A DNA stretch of 23,402 nucleotides from Pseudomonadota bacterium (GCA_021850555.1 JAJZLX010000038.1:1-23402); one strand, 5' to 3'. Shown: positions 6,584-14,895, numbered from the stretch's first letter. Numbers and translations: made by a program. The notes: generated by a model not told the origin, from the sequence alone.

Positions 6584-7138
6584 ATGAATGTGCGTGGATT
6601 GGCGTTCGCGGTGCTGGCCGTCGGCGCGGTGATGAGTCCGGCATTCGGACAAATGCGTTTCGGTGGCGGGCTGAACGACGCGACCCCGTATGTAGGGGCG
6701 AACGTGGGACTGCTCCGCTATGACGAAAGCGGTCTCAACACGCTCAACCCGAGCGTCATCTTCGCGCGGGTCGGCGTTCCGCTGTCCCCGTATTTCGCAA
6801 TCGAGGGACGGTTGGGCACCGGACTCTCGGGCGACCAGTCGCGCGGCGCCTCCGTGAGCGACAGCGTCTTCGGCGGTGGTTACGTCAAGGGCTCTATCGC
6901 GCTTGCGCCGACCATTTCCCTGTATGCGGTTGCCGGTATCGCCGCGGTCTCGCTGCATCGGAACTTTGGCGGGGGGAACACGACCGATACAGGGTTCTCC
7001 GCCGGCATCGGCAGCGACATCCAGCTTGCGCCGAATATCTGGCTCAATTTCGAATGGACGCATTTGCCGGGGGGTACGAATGCCGGCGCCTCGTACAGCT
7101 CAAATCTCTTTTCCGCGGGAGTCACCTTCCCCATTTGA
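6584..7138 (+). CDS. Small outer-membrane beta-barrel protein (OmpA/Opa-like barrel)
   Basis: A 184-residue protein. Residues 1-22 are a clear Sec signal peptide (MNVRGLAFAVLAVGAVMSPAFG, cleaved before Q23). The rest alternates Gly, aromatic and polar residues in short amphipathic strands: PYVGANVGLLRYD, PYFAIEGRLGTGL, GGGYVKGSIALAPTISLYAVAGIAAVSL, GFSAGIGSDIQLAPNIWLNFEWTHL, SNLFSAGVTFPI. This is the pattern of the eight-strand barrel family (OMP_b-brl, OmpA-like transmembrane part) without the peptidoglycan-binding C-terminal domain. The protein ends in a strand with alternating hydrophobics, as expected for recognition by the Bam machinery, although the last residue is Ile and not Phe. The ATG at 6584 is chosen because it gives a clean signal peptide and has AAAGGG about eight bases upstream; a longer frame from 6536 would put a charged stretch before it. 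No operon partner is seen and the specific function is unknown. Confidence 0.78.
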   Translation: MNVRGLAFAVLAVGAVMSPAFGQMRFGGGLNDATPYVGANVGLLRYDESGLNTLNPSVIFARVGVPLSPYFAIEGRLGTGLSGDQSRGASVSDSVFGGGYVKGSIALAPTISLYAVAGIAAVSLHRNFGGGNTTDTGFSAGIGSDIQLAPNIWLNFEWTHLPGGTNAGASYSSNLFSAGVTFPI

Positions 7139-7309
7139 GAACCCGGCCGGGTACGGTCTCATCGGGAGGGCCTTTGGTCGATCCGAACCGCGCGCGAGGG
7201 CTATTGGCGGCTCATCCTGGCTTTCCGGCAATGCCGCGGGATCTCGGCGCCTCATCAGACTCAATCCGGCGGTCGCGCCAGTCGGCGTTCTGCGCTCGAT
7301 GGCCGAGGC

Positions 7310-7337
7310 TTGTCCGATAAAATCTCCTTTATATACA
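7310..7337 (+). promoter_or_regulatory. Putative sigma70 promoter for the NAD-salvage unit
   Basis: TTGTCC (7310-7315) and TATACA (7332-7337) are 16 bases apart inside an AT-rich island in otherwise GC-rich DNA, in the 369-base gap upstream of the nicotinamidase-like gene. Transcription would start near 7344 and give a leader of about 160 bases. The rest of the gap holds no gene I can support. Confidence 0.45.
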
Positions 7338-7507
7338 GTCTGTTACGACCGGAATGGCCTGAGGGTTGCGCGAAAGCTCGATGCGGATTCCAGCGCGAGC
7401 ACTGCCTGAGCCATGGAATCGGCAATTCCGGGGAACCCAGCAGGCGAGACAATCGAGCCCACAATGGCAAAGACCTCGCCTGATCGCCGACAATGGGCCT
7501 CGAGCCC

Positions 7508-8338
7508 ATGGGCACGAAACTCTTCATCATCGACCCCCAGAACGACTTCTGCGATATCGAGTCGGCGGCATTACCGGTGCCGGGAGCGAGCGCGGATCTC
7601 GAGCGACTGAGCGCGCTCGTTGCGCAATCGGGCGAAACGGTCACGGAAATCACCGTGACGCTCGATTCCCACCCCTACGTGGCAATCGAGCGGGTGACCT
7701 TCTGGCGGCGTGCCGACGGCGGGCCTGTCGCGCCCTTCACCGAGATCACCTCCGAGGTAGTGCGGCAGGGACGATACCTGCCGCGAAACGGCAAGCTGCT
7801 GCCCGAGGTCATCGAATATCTGTGCCGGCTCGAGGCGCAGGGCCGCTACCGGCTCATGGTCTGGCCGGTGCATTGTGTACTTGGCACCCCGGGCCACAAC
7901 ATCTATGCCCCGCTGGCTCGGGCGCTCGCCGATTGGGAGGTGCTCACTCAACGCCAGGTCGTGAAGGTGCTGAAAGGCTCCAATCCCCTCACTGAGCATT
8001 ACAGCGCAATCCGTGCCGAGGTTGTGCGCCACGACGATCCCGGCACCGGCGTCAATGACAGGCTGATCGAGCGCGTACGTCCGGCGGCGGGGGAGGGGTT
8101 GCTCGTGGCGGGAGAGGCCGCGAGCCACTGTGTGCGCGCCACCGTTGTCGATCTTCTGGAGGCGTTTTCCGATGCGGAGCGGTCACGCACGGTGCTGCTG
8201 GCCGACTCCATGAGTCCGGTGCCGGGATTCGAGGCGCAGGCCCGCACCTTCCTCACCGAGGCGTGCGCTGCCGGCGCCAGGCTGATGAGCTGCGAAGAGG
8301 CGCTCGCCGCGCTCGAGCGGAACGGGTCGATCCGATGA
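7508..8338 (+). CDS. pncA: Nicotinamidase-like cysteine hydrolase (isochorismatase superfamily)
   Basis: A 276-residue cysteine hydrolase that would deamidate nicotinamide to nicotinate in the cytoplasm. All expected residues are visible. The catalytic triad is Asp9 (FIIDPQNDF), Lys156 (VLKGSNP) and Cys208 (EAASHCVRATV). The metal-site pattern of nicotinamidases is Asp53 and His55 (LDSHP) and His122 (WPVHCVLGTPGHNIY). The WPxHCxxGTxG motif separates nicotinamidases from other isochorismatase-like enzymes. At 276 residues it is longer than typical PncA (about 180-215), mainly through insertions around residues 60-110. The stop overlaps the pncB start (ATGA), so the two are almost certainly translated together and act in sequence. 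I chose the ATG at 7508 (MGTKLFIID); one at 7493 adds five residues. Neither has a strong ribosome binding site. The symbol rests on motif plus context, not on a database match. Confidence 0.8.
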   Translation: MGTKLFIIDPQNDFCDIESAALPVPGASADLERLSALVAQSGETVTEITVTLDSHPYVAIERVTFWRRADGGPVAPFTEITSEVVRQGRYLPRNGKLLPEVIEYLCRLEAQGRYRLMVWPVHCVLGTPGHNIYAPLARALADWEVLTQRQVVKVLKGSNPLTEHYSAIRAEVVRHDDPGTGVNDRLIERVRPAAGEGLLVAGEAASHCVRATVVDLLEAFSDAERSRTVLLADSMSPVPGFEAQARTFLTEACAAGARLMSCEEALAALERNGSIR

Positions 8339-9537
8339 GCACGTTCGTCCCGGTCGTCCGCTCGCTTCTCGACACGGACCTTTACAAGTTCACCATGTGG
8401 CAGCCCTTTCTGCATTCCTTTCCGGCCAACCACGCCGTTTATCGCTTCGTCTGTCGCAACCGGTCCGGATATCCGCTCGCCTCACTCGAGCGCGCGGTGA
8501 GGGAGCAGCTCGATCACTTCTGCACCCTCACCTTCAGCGAGGAGGAGCTCGGGTACCTTTCGACCTTGCGCTACCTGAAGCCCGACTTCATAGACTTTCT
8601 GCGCATCTTCCGGTTTCAGCCCCGCTACCTGCGGGTCGGCGTCGATGGGGATCAGCTGACGATCGAGGCGCGTGGTCCGCAGATTCACGTGATGGGCTTC
8701 GAGATCCACATGCTCTCGATCGTGAACGAGCTTTACTTTCGAGCCTTCGACGAGCGCTCGGCCCTCGAGGAGGGGCGAAAGCGCCTCGCGCGCAAGATCG
8801 AGCGGCTGAAGGAACTCGAGCGGACCGGTCTCGCGCGGCGTCATCCCTTCCTGTTCTTCGATTTCGGCACGCGCCGGCGCTTCTCGCGCCTCTGGCACGA
8901 GGAAGTCGTGGCCGTCCTGGCGCGCGAGGTGCCGCAGTACTTCCGGGGCACTTCCAACGTCCACCTCGCCAGGCGGTACGGTCTGACGGCCATCGGCACC
9001 ATGGCCCACGAGTATCTGCAGACCTTCCAGGCCGTGGGCGTGCAGCTGCGGCGCTTCCAGCGGGCGGCGCTCGAGAACTGGGTGCAGGAATATCGGGGCG
9101 ACCTTGGCATCGCGCTGACCGATGTCGTGGGCATGGATGCTTTTCTCGCCGACTTCGACCTGTATTTCGCCAAGCTCTTCGACGGGCTGCGCCATGATTC
9201 CGGCGACCCCGTGGCGTGGGGCGAGAAGGCTCTGGCGCACTATGAGCGCCTGCGGATCGATGCGCATACCAAGCGCCTGGTGTTTTCCGACAGCCTGACC
9301 TTGCAAAAGGCGATCTCGCTGCATGAGTGCTTTGCCGATCGGGTGTCCTGCGCTTTCGGGATCGGCACTCACCTGACCAATGATGTGGGGATCGCGCCGA
9401 TCGACATCGTGATGAAGCTGGCGGAGTGCAACGGCCAGCCGGTGGCGAAGCTCTCCGACTCGCCCGGCAAGACGCTCTGCGACGATGAGACCTTTCTCGC
9501 CTACCTTCGGCAGGTGTTCGCGCATCACGGCGCCTGA
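8335..9537 (+). CDS. pncB: Nicotinate phosphoribosyltransferase
   Basis: A 400-residue enzyme, the normal length for bacterial PncB. It joins nicotinate and PRPP to form nicotinate mononucleotide, the entry step of the Preiss-Handler NAD pathway, with ATP hydrolysis coupled through a phosphohistidine. Diagnostic segments are SLLDTDLYKFTMWQ at the N-terminus, FFDFGTRRRFS, GTSNVHLARRYGLTAIGTMAHEYLQ (the active-site histidine region of the family), GLRHDSGDP, and the nucleotide-binding end VFSDSLTLQKAI with GIGTHLTNDVG. The start is the ATG at 8335, overlapping the upstream hydrolase stop by four bases; the frame is open further upstream but lies inside that gene. Substrate supply from the neighbour gives a two-step nicotinamide salvage unit. 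Confidence 0.95.
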   Translation: MSTFVPVVRSLLDTDLYKFTMWQPFLHSFPANHAVYRFVCRNRSGYPLASLERAVREQLDHFCTLTFSEEELGYLSTLRYLKPDFIDFLRIFRFQPRYLRVGVDGDQLTIEARGPQIHVMGFEIHMLSIVNELYFRAFDERSALEEGRKRLARKIERLKELERTGLARRHPFLFFDFGTRRRFSRLWHEEVVAVLAREVPQYFRGTSNVHLARRYGLTAIGTMAHEYLQTFQAVGVQLRRFQRAALENWVQEYRGDLGIALTDVVGMDAFLADFDLYFAKLFDGLRHDSGDPVAWGEKALAHYERLRIDAHTKRLVFSDSLTLQKAISLHECFADRVSCAFGIGTHLTNDVGIAPIDIVMKLAECNGQPVAKLSDSPGKTLCDDETFLAYLRQVFAHHGA

Positions 9538-9632
9538 GCAATGCGCCCCCGGTTCGCGAGCCTTTCGTGCCGGCACGGCCGCGGCTGCCCCGAACTTGCC
9601 TCGCGGTGCTCGGACGGCGGATGATCCCGTGC

Positions 9633-10238
9633 ATGAGCGTCACTACCGAGCAGACGATCACCCGGTCGGTCTGCGTCTACTGCGCCTCGAGCCGTACCGC
9701 CCATCCGGAATATCGCCAGGCGGCGTTCAGGCTCGGCGAGGTCATGGCCACCCACGGCATTGCCGTCATCTACGGGGGCGGGGCCGTCGGCTCCATGGGG
9801 GCGTTGGCGGATGGGGCGCTGAGCCGGGGCGGGCGCGTGGTCGGCATATTGCCGCGCTTCATGGCGGACCTGGAATGGGGCCATTCGGGGCTCACGGAGC
9901 TGAAGCTCGTCGAGGACATGCGCAGCCGCAAGCACCTGATGCTCACGGGTGCGCAGGCGGCGATCGCGTTGCCCGGCGGCAGCGGGACGCTGGAGGAGCT
10001 CATGGAGGCCGTCACACTCAAGCGCCTGGGGCTGTACCTCGGGCCCATCGTGCTGGTGAACACCCGCGGGTATTTCGAGCCGCTGTTGGCGCTGCTCGAG
10101 CACACGGTGGCGGAGCGCTTCATGGACGAGCGGCACCTGGCGATGTGGCAGGTGGTCGCGCAGCCCGAGGAAGTGCCTGCGGCGCTCGAGAGCGCGCCCG
10201 CCTGGAGCGAGGCATTCCGCAGCTTCGCGGCGATCTAG
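9633..10238 (+). CDS. LOG-family Rossmann-fold protein (TIGR00730 type)
   Basis: About 201 residues of the LOG (lysine decarboxylase-like) family. The N-terminus SVCVYCASSRTAHPEY and the central IYGGGAVGSMGALADGAL form the nucleotide-binding Rossmann elements. The hallmark PGGSGTLEELMEAVTLKRLG contains the PGGxGTxxE catalytic motif, and MRSRKHLM carries the conserved Arg/Lys. Characterised relatives are phosphoribohydrolases that cleave nucleoside 5'-monophosphates, including cytokinin nucleotides, to base and ribose 5-phosphate; the bacterial substrate is usually not known. I chose the ATG at 9633, with GGATGA about eight bases upstream; an ATG at 9621 is also possible. It lies 95 bases after pncB on the same strand and may be cotranscribed, which hints at nucleotide turnover linked to NAD metabolism, but that link is inference. 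It converges with the molybdenum hydroxylase operon 15 bases away. Confidence 0.87.
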   Translation: MSVTTEQTITRSVCVYCASSRTAHPEYRQAAFRLGEVMATHGIAVIYGGGAVGSMGALADGALSRGGRVVGILPRFMADLEWGHSGLTELKLVEDMRSRKHLMLTGAQAAIALPGGSGTLEELMEAVTLKRLGLYLGPIVLVNTRGYFEPLLALLEHTVAERFMDERHLAMWQVVAQPEEVPAALESAPAWSEAFRSFAAI

Positions 10239-10253
10239 CGCCCGCGACGCCGA

Positions 10254-12482
10254 TCAGGTCTTCTGCTCTCGCCGCGCCGCGGCGAGATCGAACGGGAGCC
10301 TGCGCAGCCGAATGCCCGTCGCCGCGCGCACCGCGTTGGCGACGGCAGGGGCGATGGGCGGGGTGCCCGGCTCGCCGACGCCGGTTGGCGCGTCCGTGGA
10401 GGGTACGATGTAGACCTCCACCTTCGGCATCTCGTTGATCCGCACGACCCGATAATTGTCGAAGTTCGATTGATCGACGCGGCCGTCGGTGAATGTGATG
10501 GCTCCCCAGAGCGCCGCGGACAGTCCGTAGCCGATGCCGCTTTGCATCTGCGCCTCGATCACTCCAGGCGTCACGGCAATCCCGCAGTCGACCGCGCACA
10601 CCACCCGATCGACGATGATGTCGTTTCCGGACACGGTGACTTCGGCCACCTGCGCAACCACGGAGTTGAAGGATCTGTGAACGGCCACGCCGCGCCCGCG
10701 GCCCTTCCCCCGTGGAAAAGGCCGGTCCCAGCCGGCCTTTTCCGCCGCCAGCTTCAGCACCGCCGCCTGCCGCGGATGCGTGCCGAGGAGCGCCAGCCGG
10801 AAGGCCACGGGGTCCTTGCCCGCCGCCTCGGCGAGCTCATCGATGATGACTTCCTTGGAGAACGCCATGTGGGAGTGGCCGACGGAGCGCCACCACAGCA
10901 CGGGAATGCCCACCTTGGGATCGCTCCAAGTGATGCTGACATTCTCCAGATCGTATTCGTCGGCGGCGTTGCCCTCCACCGCCGTAGGGTCGACGCCGCG
11001 CGGGGCGCCCCAGGGCGCGCCGGCCATGATGGACTGGCCGACCACGCGCTGGCGGAAGGCGACCTTGCCCTCGGGGCTGACGCCGGCTGCGATGCGGTGC
11101 AGGTTGAGCGGGCGGTATCGGCCGTGCTCGATGTCGTCCTGCCGCGTCCAGATGAGCCGCACGGGATAGCGGCCGCCGGTCGCCTTGGCGATGGAGGCGA
11201 CCTCGACGATGTAGTCCGACTCGAAGTTGGCGCGGCGGCCGAAGGTGCCGCCGGCGGCCAGGGTGTTGATGGCGACCTGATGGGGTTTCAAGCCCGTCGC
11301 CTTGGCGGCGTTCGCCTGGTCGATGGTCTGGAACTGGCAGCCGGCCCAGATCTCGCAATGATCCGGACTCAAGCGGCACACCGCCGTGAGCGTCTCCATG
11401 GGCGCATGCGCCAGATACGGAAACTCGAAATCCGCCTCGATTCGCTTGTGCGCGTGCTCGAGCGCCGCGTCCACGTCGCCGCGCGCGACCGCCGTCAGCG
11501 CGTCCTTGCCTCCCGCCAGGCTCCGGAAGTACTCCAGCAGCTGCGCGGTGCCGCGCTTCTCGGCCCCCGCCTCGTCCCAATCGACTTTCAGCAGGTCGCG
11601 CCCCTTCCATGCCGACCAGGTATCCCGGGCGACGACCGCCACGCCGCTTGGAATCTCGACGACATCCACCACGCCGGGATGCGCCTTCGCCTTGGATGCA
11701 TCGAACGAAGCCACCTTCGCTCCGAAGCGCCGCGGCCGCAGGACCACCGCCGTCATCATGCCCGGCAGCATGACATCGATCGCGTAGCGTTCCTTGCCGT
11801 AGGATTTGGCGCGGGCATCGAGACGCGGCAGATGCTTGCGGCCGATGAGAGTGAACTGGCCCGGATCCTTCAACTTGACCCGCGATGGCACCGGCATCTG
11901 CGCGGCGTCGCCGGCCAGCGCTCCGAAGGAGGCCGTGCGGCCCGAGGCCTGATGTGACACCACGCCGTTGCTGACGGTGATCTCGCCCGCGGCCACCCCC
12001 CAGCGCCTGGCGGCCGCCGCCACCAGCATGGCGCGCGCGGTCGCCCCGGCGCGGCGCAGCTGCATCCAGGAGTTGGCGACCGAGGTCGAGCCGCCGGTGC
12101 CCTGGATGAGACCCTTGGGGTTGAAGGCCAGGTTGCCGTACATCGGCACTTTGGCGGGCGCATCGAGCACACGCATCTGGCTCCACGCCGCATCGAGCTC
12201 CTCGGCGACGATCGCAGGCAGGCCGGTCCACACGCCCTGGCCTGCCTCGAGCTGCTTGCAGATCATAGTGACCGTATCGTCGGGGTCGATGTGCACGAAA
12301 GGCATCACGAGCCCGCCGCTCGCCGTGCCGCCGGGCTTCGAGCTGCAGCCGGGCAGGACCACGCCCAGCGTCAGCCCGGTTCCGGCGAGCGTCGTCAGCT
12401 TCACGAACTGACGCCGGGTCATCTCCGGCGCCGACAGAGCGCGGCGAAGCGTGGTCAATGGCTCGATGTCGCGGAAGTCCAT
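10254..12482 (-). CDS. Xanthine dehydrogenase-family molybdopterin-binding subunit (IorB-type), Tat-exported lipoprotein candidate
   Basis: A 742-residue large subunit of a molybdenum hydroxylase of the isoquinoline 1-oxidoreductase (IorB) type. Residues 22-46 are a twin-arginine signal (TRRQFVKLTTLAG) ending in LPGC, a lipobox that would lipidate Cys46, so the enzyme is probably anchored on the periplasmic side. Cofactor and active-site regions include FEFPYLAHAPMETL, GGTFGRRANFESDY, a WWRSVGHSHMAFSKE segment, VDCGIAVTPGVIEAQMQSGI and the C-terminal GVGEPGTPPIAPAVANAV, which holds the conserved catalytic Glu. Family enzymes hydroxylate N-heterocycles or oxidise aldehydes with water; the substrate cannot be read from sequence. 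A GGAGG eight bases before the ATG at 12482 fixes the start; the frame is open upstream but that part overlaps the small-subunit gene. No FAD subunit or cytochrome gene adjoins, so the electron acceptor is unknown. Confidence 0.92.
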   Translation of the reverse strand: MDFRDIEPLTTLRRALSAPEMTRRQFVKLTTLAGTGLTLGVVLPGCSSKPGGTASGGLVMPFVHIDPDDTVTMICKQLEAGQGVWTGLPAIVAEELDAAWSQMRVLDAPAKVPMYGNLAFNPKGLIQGTGGSTSVANSWMQLRRAGATARAMLVAAAARRWGVAAGEITVSNGVVSHQASGRTASFGALAGDAAQMPVPSRVKLKDPGQFTLIGRKHLPRLDARAKSYGKERYAIDVMLPGMMTAVVLRPRRFGAKVASFDASKAKAHPGVVDVVEIPSGVAVVARDTWSAWKGRDLLKVDWDEAGAEKRGTAQLLEYFRSLAGGKDALTAVARGDVDAALEHAHKRIEADFEFPYLAHAPMETLTAVCRLSPDHCEIWAGCQFQTIDQANAAKATGLKPHQVAINTLAAGGTFGRRANFESDYIVEVASIAKATGGRYPVRLIWTRQDDIEHGRYRPLNLHRIAAGVSPEGKVAFRQRVVGQSIMAGAPWGAPRGVDPTAVEGNAADEYDLENVSITWSDPKVGIPVLWWRSVGHSHMAFSKEVIIDELAEAAGKDPVAFRLALLGTHPRQAAVLKLAAEKAGWDRPFPRGKGRGRGVAVHRSFNSVVAQVAEVTVSGNDIIVDRVVCAVDCGIAVTPGVIEAQMQSGIGYGLSAALWGAITFTDGRVDQSNFDNYRVVRINEMPKVEVYIVPSTDAPTGVGEPGTPPIAPAVANAVRAATGIRLRRLPFDLAAARREQKT

Positions 12483-12511
12483 GATGTCCTCCGGCTGGTG
12501 GGAAGGCCGCT

Positions 12512-12985
12512 TCAGCCGGCGCCGGATGCGGCGAGGCTGGCAGCCGCCCGGTGGATGGCTTTGCGGATGCGCACGTAAGTGGCGCAGCGGCAGATGTTGC
12601 CCGCCATCGCGCCATCGATGTCGGAATCGGTGGGGTGCGGGTTGGTCGAAAGCAGCGCCGCGGCGGACATGATCTGGCCGGACTGGCAGTAGCCGCATTG
12701 AGGCACGTTGAGATCGACCCAGGCCTGCTGGACAGCACGGCCGGCGGGTGTCGACAGGCCTTCGATCGTCGTGATGTGCGTCCCGACGACCGCGGCAACG
12801 GGCGTGATACAGGACCGCGTGGGCTGGCCGTCGACATGCACGGTGCAGGCGCCGCACAGCGACATCCCGCAGCCGAATTTCGTGCCGGTGAGTGCCAGGT
12901 GGTCGCGCAGCGTCCACAGGAGCGGTGTGTCCGGTGCGACCTCGAGGCGGTGGAGCTGCCCGTTCACGGTGAGCTCGATGCTCAT
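12512..12985 (-). CDS. (2Fe-2S)-binding small subunit of the molybdenum hydroxylase (IorA-type)
   Basis: A 157-residue protein with the two [2Fe-2S] domains of this family. The N-terminal ferredoxin-like cluster uses Cys39, Cys44, Cys47 and Cys59 ([17 protein letters not shown], then SC). The C-terminal helical cluster uses Cys97, Cys100, Cys132 and Cys134 ([12 protein letters not shown] and NICRC). It passes electrons from the molybdenum site of the large subunit. It has no signal peptide, so it would have to cross the membrane as a passenger folded with the Tat-tagged large subunit, as known for related enzymes. The ATG at 12985 is preceded by GGGGAGGG at a good distance. Its stop is 29 bases upstream of the large-subunit start, forming one operon transcribed small subunit first. 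The promoter should lie in 12986-13166, but I could not pick out clear boxes. Confidence 0.94.
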   Translation of the reverse strand: MSIELTVNGQLHRLEVAPDTPLLWTLRDHLALTGTKFGCGMSLCGACTVHVDGQPTRSCITPVAAVVGTHITTIEGLSTPAGRAVQQAWVDLNVPQCGYCQSGQIMSAAALLSTNPHPTDSDIDGAMAGNICRCATYVRIRKAIHRAAASLAASGAG

Positions 12986-13166
12986 GAGAGACCCTCCCCT
13001 ATGCGCGGAATGCTGCGAGTACCCGTTGCCCATTGCCTGGCGGCGTTCCCGGGGCATGGGCACAGTGTCGCGCCCGCCCCGAGCATCCAATTACCGTGCC
13101 GGAAGATGTTTGTCATCCCTCGTTTGAGGGAGCGTGAGCCGGCGAGGGCTCGGGAGAACCCGTCGC

Positions 13167-13874
13167 TCAGGCCGTCTCGGCCAGCACCCTGCCGAAGCGC
13201 CGCTGGCGCCGGGCGAATTCGCCAAGCGCCTCGCGCAGCTCGGTCTCGCCGAAATCCGGCCACAGATGGTCCGTAAAGTACAGCTCCGCGTAGGCGCAGT
13301 CCCACAGCAGGAAGTCCGACAGACGCTGTTCCCCGCCGGTGCGGATCAGCAGGTCCACGGGGCCGCACTCGGGTAGCGAGTGATCGACCTGGGCGAGCAG
13401 ATCCTGAAAGCCCTGAGCGGAGATGCCTGCGGTCGGCGCCCGGCGAGCCGCCTCCAGAATGCTGTGCTTTGAGGAGTAATCCACTGCGATCCGCAGTCGC
13501 ATGCGCGAGCAGCCCGCGGTGAGCCGCTCGCTGTCCTCGATGGCGCTCACCAGGCCGCCCGGCAGGCGGTCGCGGCGGCCGATGACGTTGATCCGGATGG
13601 AGTGCCGGCGGCAGCGGCGGGTCTCCGTGCTGAGATAGCACCTCAGCAGCTTCAGGAGCGATTCGACTTCCGGGCCCGGGCGGTGCCAGTTGTCCGATGA
13701 GAAGGCGTACAGCGTCAGCGTGCGGATGCCTGCGTGCGCGCACGCCTCGACGATGCGCCGCACCGCCTTGACACCCTGGATGTGCCCGGCGCTGCGTGGC
13801 ATGCCGCGCCGCTGCGCCCAGCGGCCGTTGCCGTCCATGATGATGGCGATATGCAGGCCCCCGCCGACGCTCAC
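13167..13874 (-). CDS. UppS-like cis-prenyltransferase (variant)
   Basis: A 235-residue isoprenyl transferase that adds isopentenyl units in cis to a polyprenyl diphosphate. Conserved parts are [10 protein letters not shown] (catalytic Asp14), His31, [14 protein letters not shown], the C-terminal [17 protein letters not shown] with Arg178 and Arg184, and [15 protein letters not shown] with metal-binding Glu197. One normally conserved motif differs: the usual NYGGR block after the LRIA strand is DYSSK here (residues 132-136). The gene does not sit in the usual frr-uppS-cdsA-dxr cluster. Both facts point to a paralogue with its own product, not the housekeeping undecaprenyl diphosphate synthase, so I withhold the symbol uppS. 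The start is GTG at 13874, which overlaps the TGA of the regulator gene upstream (GTGA), so translation is coupled. Last gene of a three-gene operon. Confidence 0.88.
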   Translation of the reverse strand: MSVGGGLHIAIIMDGNGRWAQRRGMPRSAGHIQGVKAVRRIVEACAHAGIRTLTLYAFSSDNWHRPGPEVESLLKLLRCYLSTETRRCRRHSIRINVIGRRDRLPGGLVSAIEDSERLTAGCSRMRLRIAVDYSSKHSILEAARRAPTAGISAQGFQDLLAQVDHSLPECGPVDLLIRTGGEQRLSDFLLWDCAYAELYFTDHLWPDFGETELREALGEFARRQRRFGRVLAETA

Positions 13875-14263
13875 GATCGCCTCGTCGCCTTGATGACCGC
13901 TTCGATGTGATCCAGGTAGCGGAACAGCGCCTGGCGGCCGGCCGCAGTGAGCCGGTACTCCGACTTCGGTCGCCGGTCGGCAAAGGATTTCTCGCAGGCG
14001 ATGTAGCCGGCTTCCTCCAGCTTGCGGGCATGCGCGCTCAGATTGCCGTCGCTTACCTCGAACAGCGCTTTGAGCTCGTTGAACGTAAGCGGCTCGTTGA
14101 CCGCCAGCGCGCTCATGATCCCGAGGCGCACCCGCTCGTATACCAAGCGGTCGAACTTCGCGTCCTCGGCGCCGGCGCCGGTGCGGGCCGAGAGCCGTCG
14201 GACCGTCCTCGCGGTATCGGGTGAGCGCATCGGCGCCTCATGCCTCCTGATGTTGATTTTCAT
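13871..14263 (-). CDS. Winged-helix transcriptional regulator
   Basis: A 130-residue DNA-binding protein of the short winged-helix type (HTH_34-like, related to ArsR/MarR regulators). The core is [20 protein letters not shown], then [20 protein letters not shown] as helix-turn-helix (about residues 61-85), and [20 protein letters not shown] as the wing. [18 protein letters not shown] is the family hallmark. No metal or ligand-binding cysteine pair is visible. The ATG at 14263 overlaps the TGA of the membrane-protein gene (ATGA), which supports this start; an ATG at 14230 with AGGAGG twelve bases upstream is the alternative. It overlaps the prenyltransferase gene downstream. It is likely to control its own operon, possibly through the palindrome at 14937-14953, and perhaps the divergent emrAB pair. 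Confidence 0.85.
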   Translation of the reverse strand: MKINIRRHEAPMRSPDTARTVRRLSARTGAGAEDAKFDRLVYERVRLGIMSALAVNEPLTFNELKALFEVSDGNLSAHARKLEEAGYIACEKSFADRRPKSEYRLTAAGRQALFRYLDHIEAVIKATRRS

Positions 14264-14895
14264 GTGTGGACTCGCGCCCTGGCATCGATGCGCCCGATGA
14301 GCAGGCCGAACGCCAGATGCAGCACCCCGAAGCCGGCTCCGAGGACGAAGTTGTGCCAGCGCAGGGGCAGCTCGAAAGCCACCGCTCCCCAGAGCACGAA
14401 CAATGCGCCCATGATGCCGATGAGGCGCATCATGGCCGGGGCGGTGAGCAGAGTCGCGGACAGCACGGCGCTGCCGTAGAGCAGCAGCCACATGCCGGGC
14501 AGGAGCCGGCTCTCGCCGGCCTGCCAGAGTACGGCGGTGAGCACCCCTCCGGCGAGCATGGCCGGGCACAGGCACAGCACGAAGCGGCGCGCGGGCCCGC
14601 GGTAAAGCGTCAGCCCGTGGCCGGCGCGGTGGCGCGCAATGAGCACGATCCCGAGTCCCGAGGCCAGGATGCTCGCGGACAGCCAGATCCCGATCCAATG
14701 GCCCGAAAGGGCCGGCACACAGGCGAGTCCCGTCGCGGCGAGTCCGACGGCCCCCATCGCGACGCCCGCAGTGCCGGGCACCGCGAAAGCCCCCGCCGCT
14801 TCGATCGAGGAGCGTATGTAGTTGAGCGTCCCGAGCGCGTGGCTATCGATCGCTACCGGGGCGCTCGACCGCATCGGTGGGGCCGGGCCGTGCAT
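14260..14895 (-). CDS. Six-helix integral membrane protein, function unknown
   Basis: About 211 residues with six predicted membrane helices at roughly 38-60, 66-87, 104-124, 132-150, 156-174 and 182-200, joined by short basic loops such as RHRAGHG and GPARR. I do not recognise a named family. It is the first gene of a tightly coupled operon: its TGA overlaps the start of the winged-helix regulator, which overlaps the prenyltransferase gene. A membrane partner for a lipid-modifying enzyme or a membrane sensor for the regulator are both possible, neither shown. The start is uncertain. The ATG at 14895 would lie only about four bases after the predicted transcription start, giving an almost leaderless message; the ATG at 14874 is a good alternative. 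Neither has a ribosome binding site. The frame is open up to 15036, but that part precedes the promoter. Confidence 0.72.
   Translation of the reverse strand: MHGPAPPMRSSAPVAIDSHALGTLNYIRSSIEAAGAFAVPGTAGVAMGAVGLAATGLACVPALSGHWIGIWLSASILASGLGIVLIARHRAGHGLTLYRGPARRFVLCLCPAMLAGGVLTAVLWQAGESRLLPGMWLLLYGSAVLSATLLTAPAMMRLIGIMGALFVLWGAVAFELPLRWHNFVLGAGFGVLHLAFGLLIGRIDARARVHT

Noticed and set aside
7141..7152. ACCCGGCCGGGT palindrome after the beta-barrel gene as a terminator
   Set aside because: No loop and no T-run; a 12-base GC palindrome is expected often at this composition.
10470..11957. A 495-codon plus-strand open frame opposite the molybdenum hydroxylase large subunit
   Set aside because: Pure shadow of the IorB-type gene; His/Arg/Asp-rich translation with no recognisable motif and no ribosome binding site.
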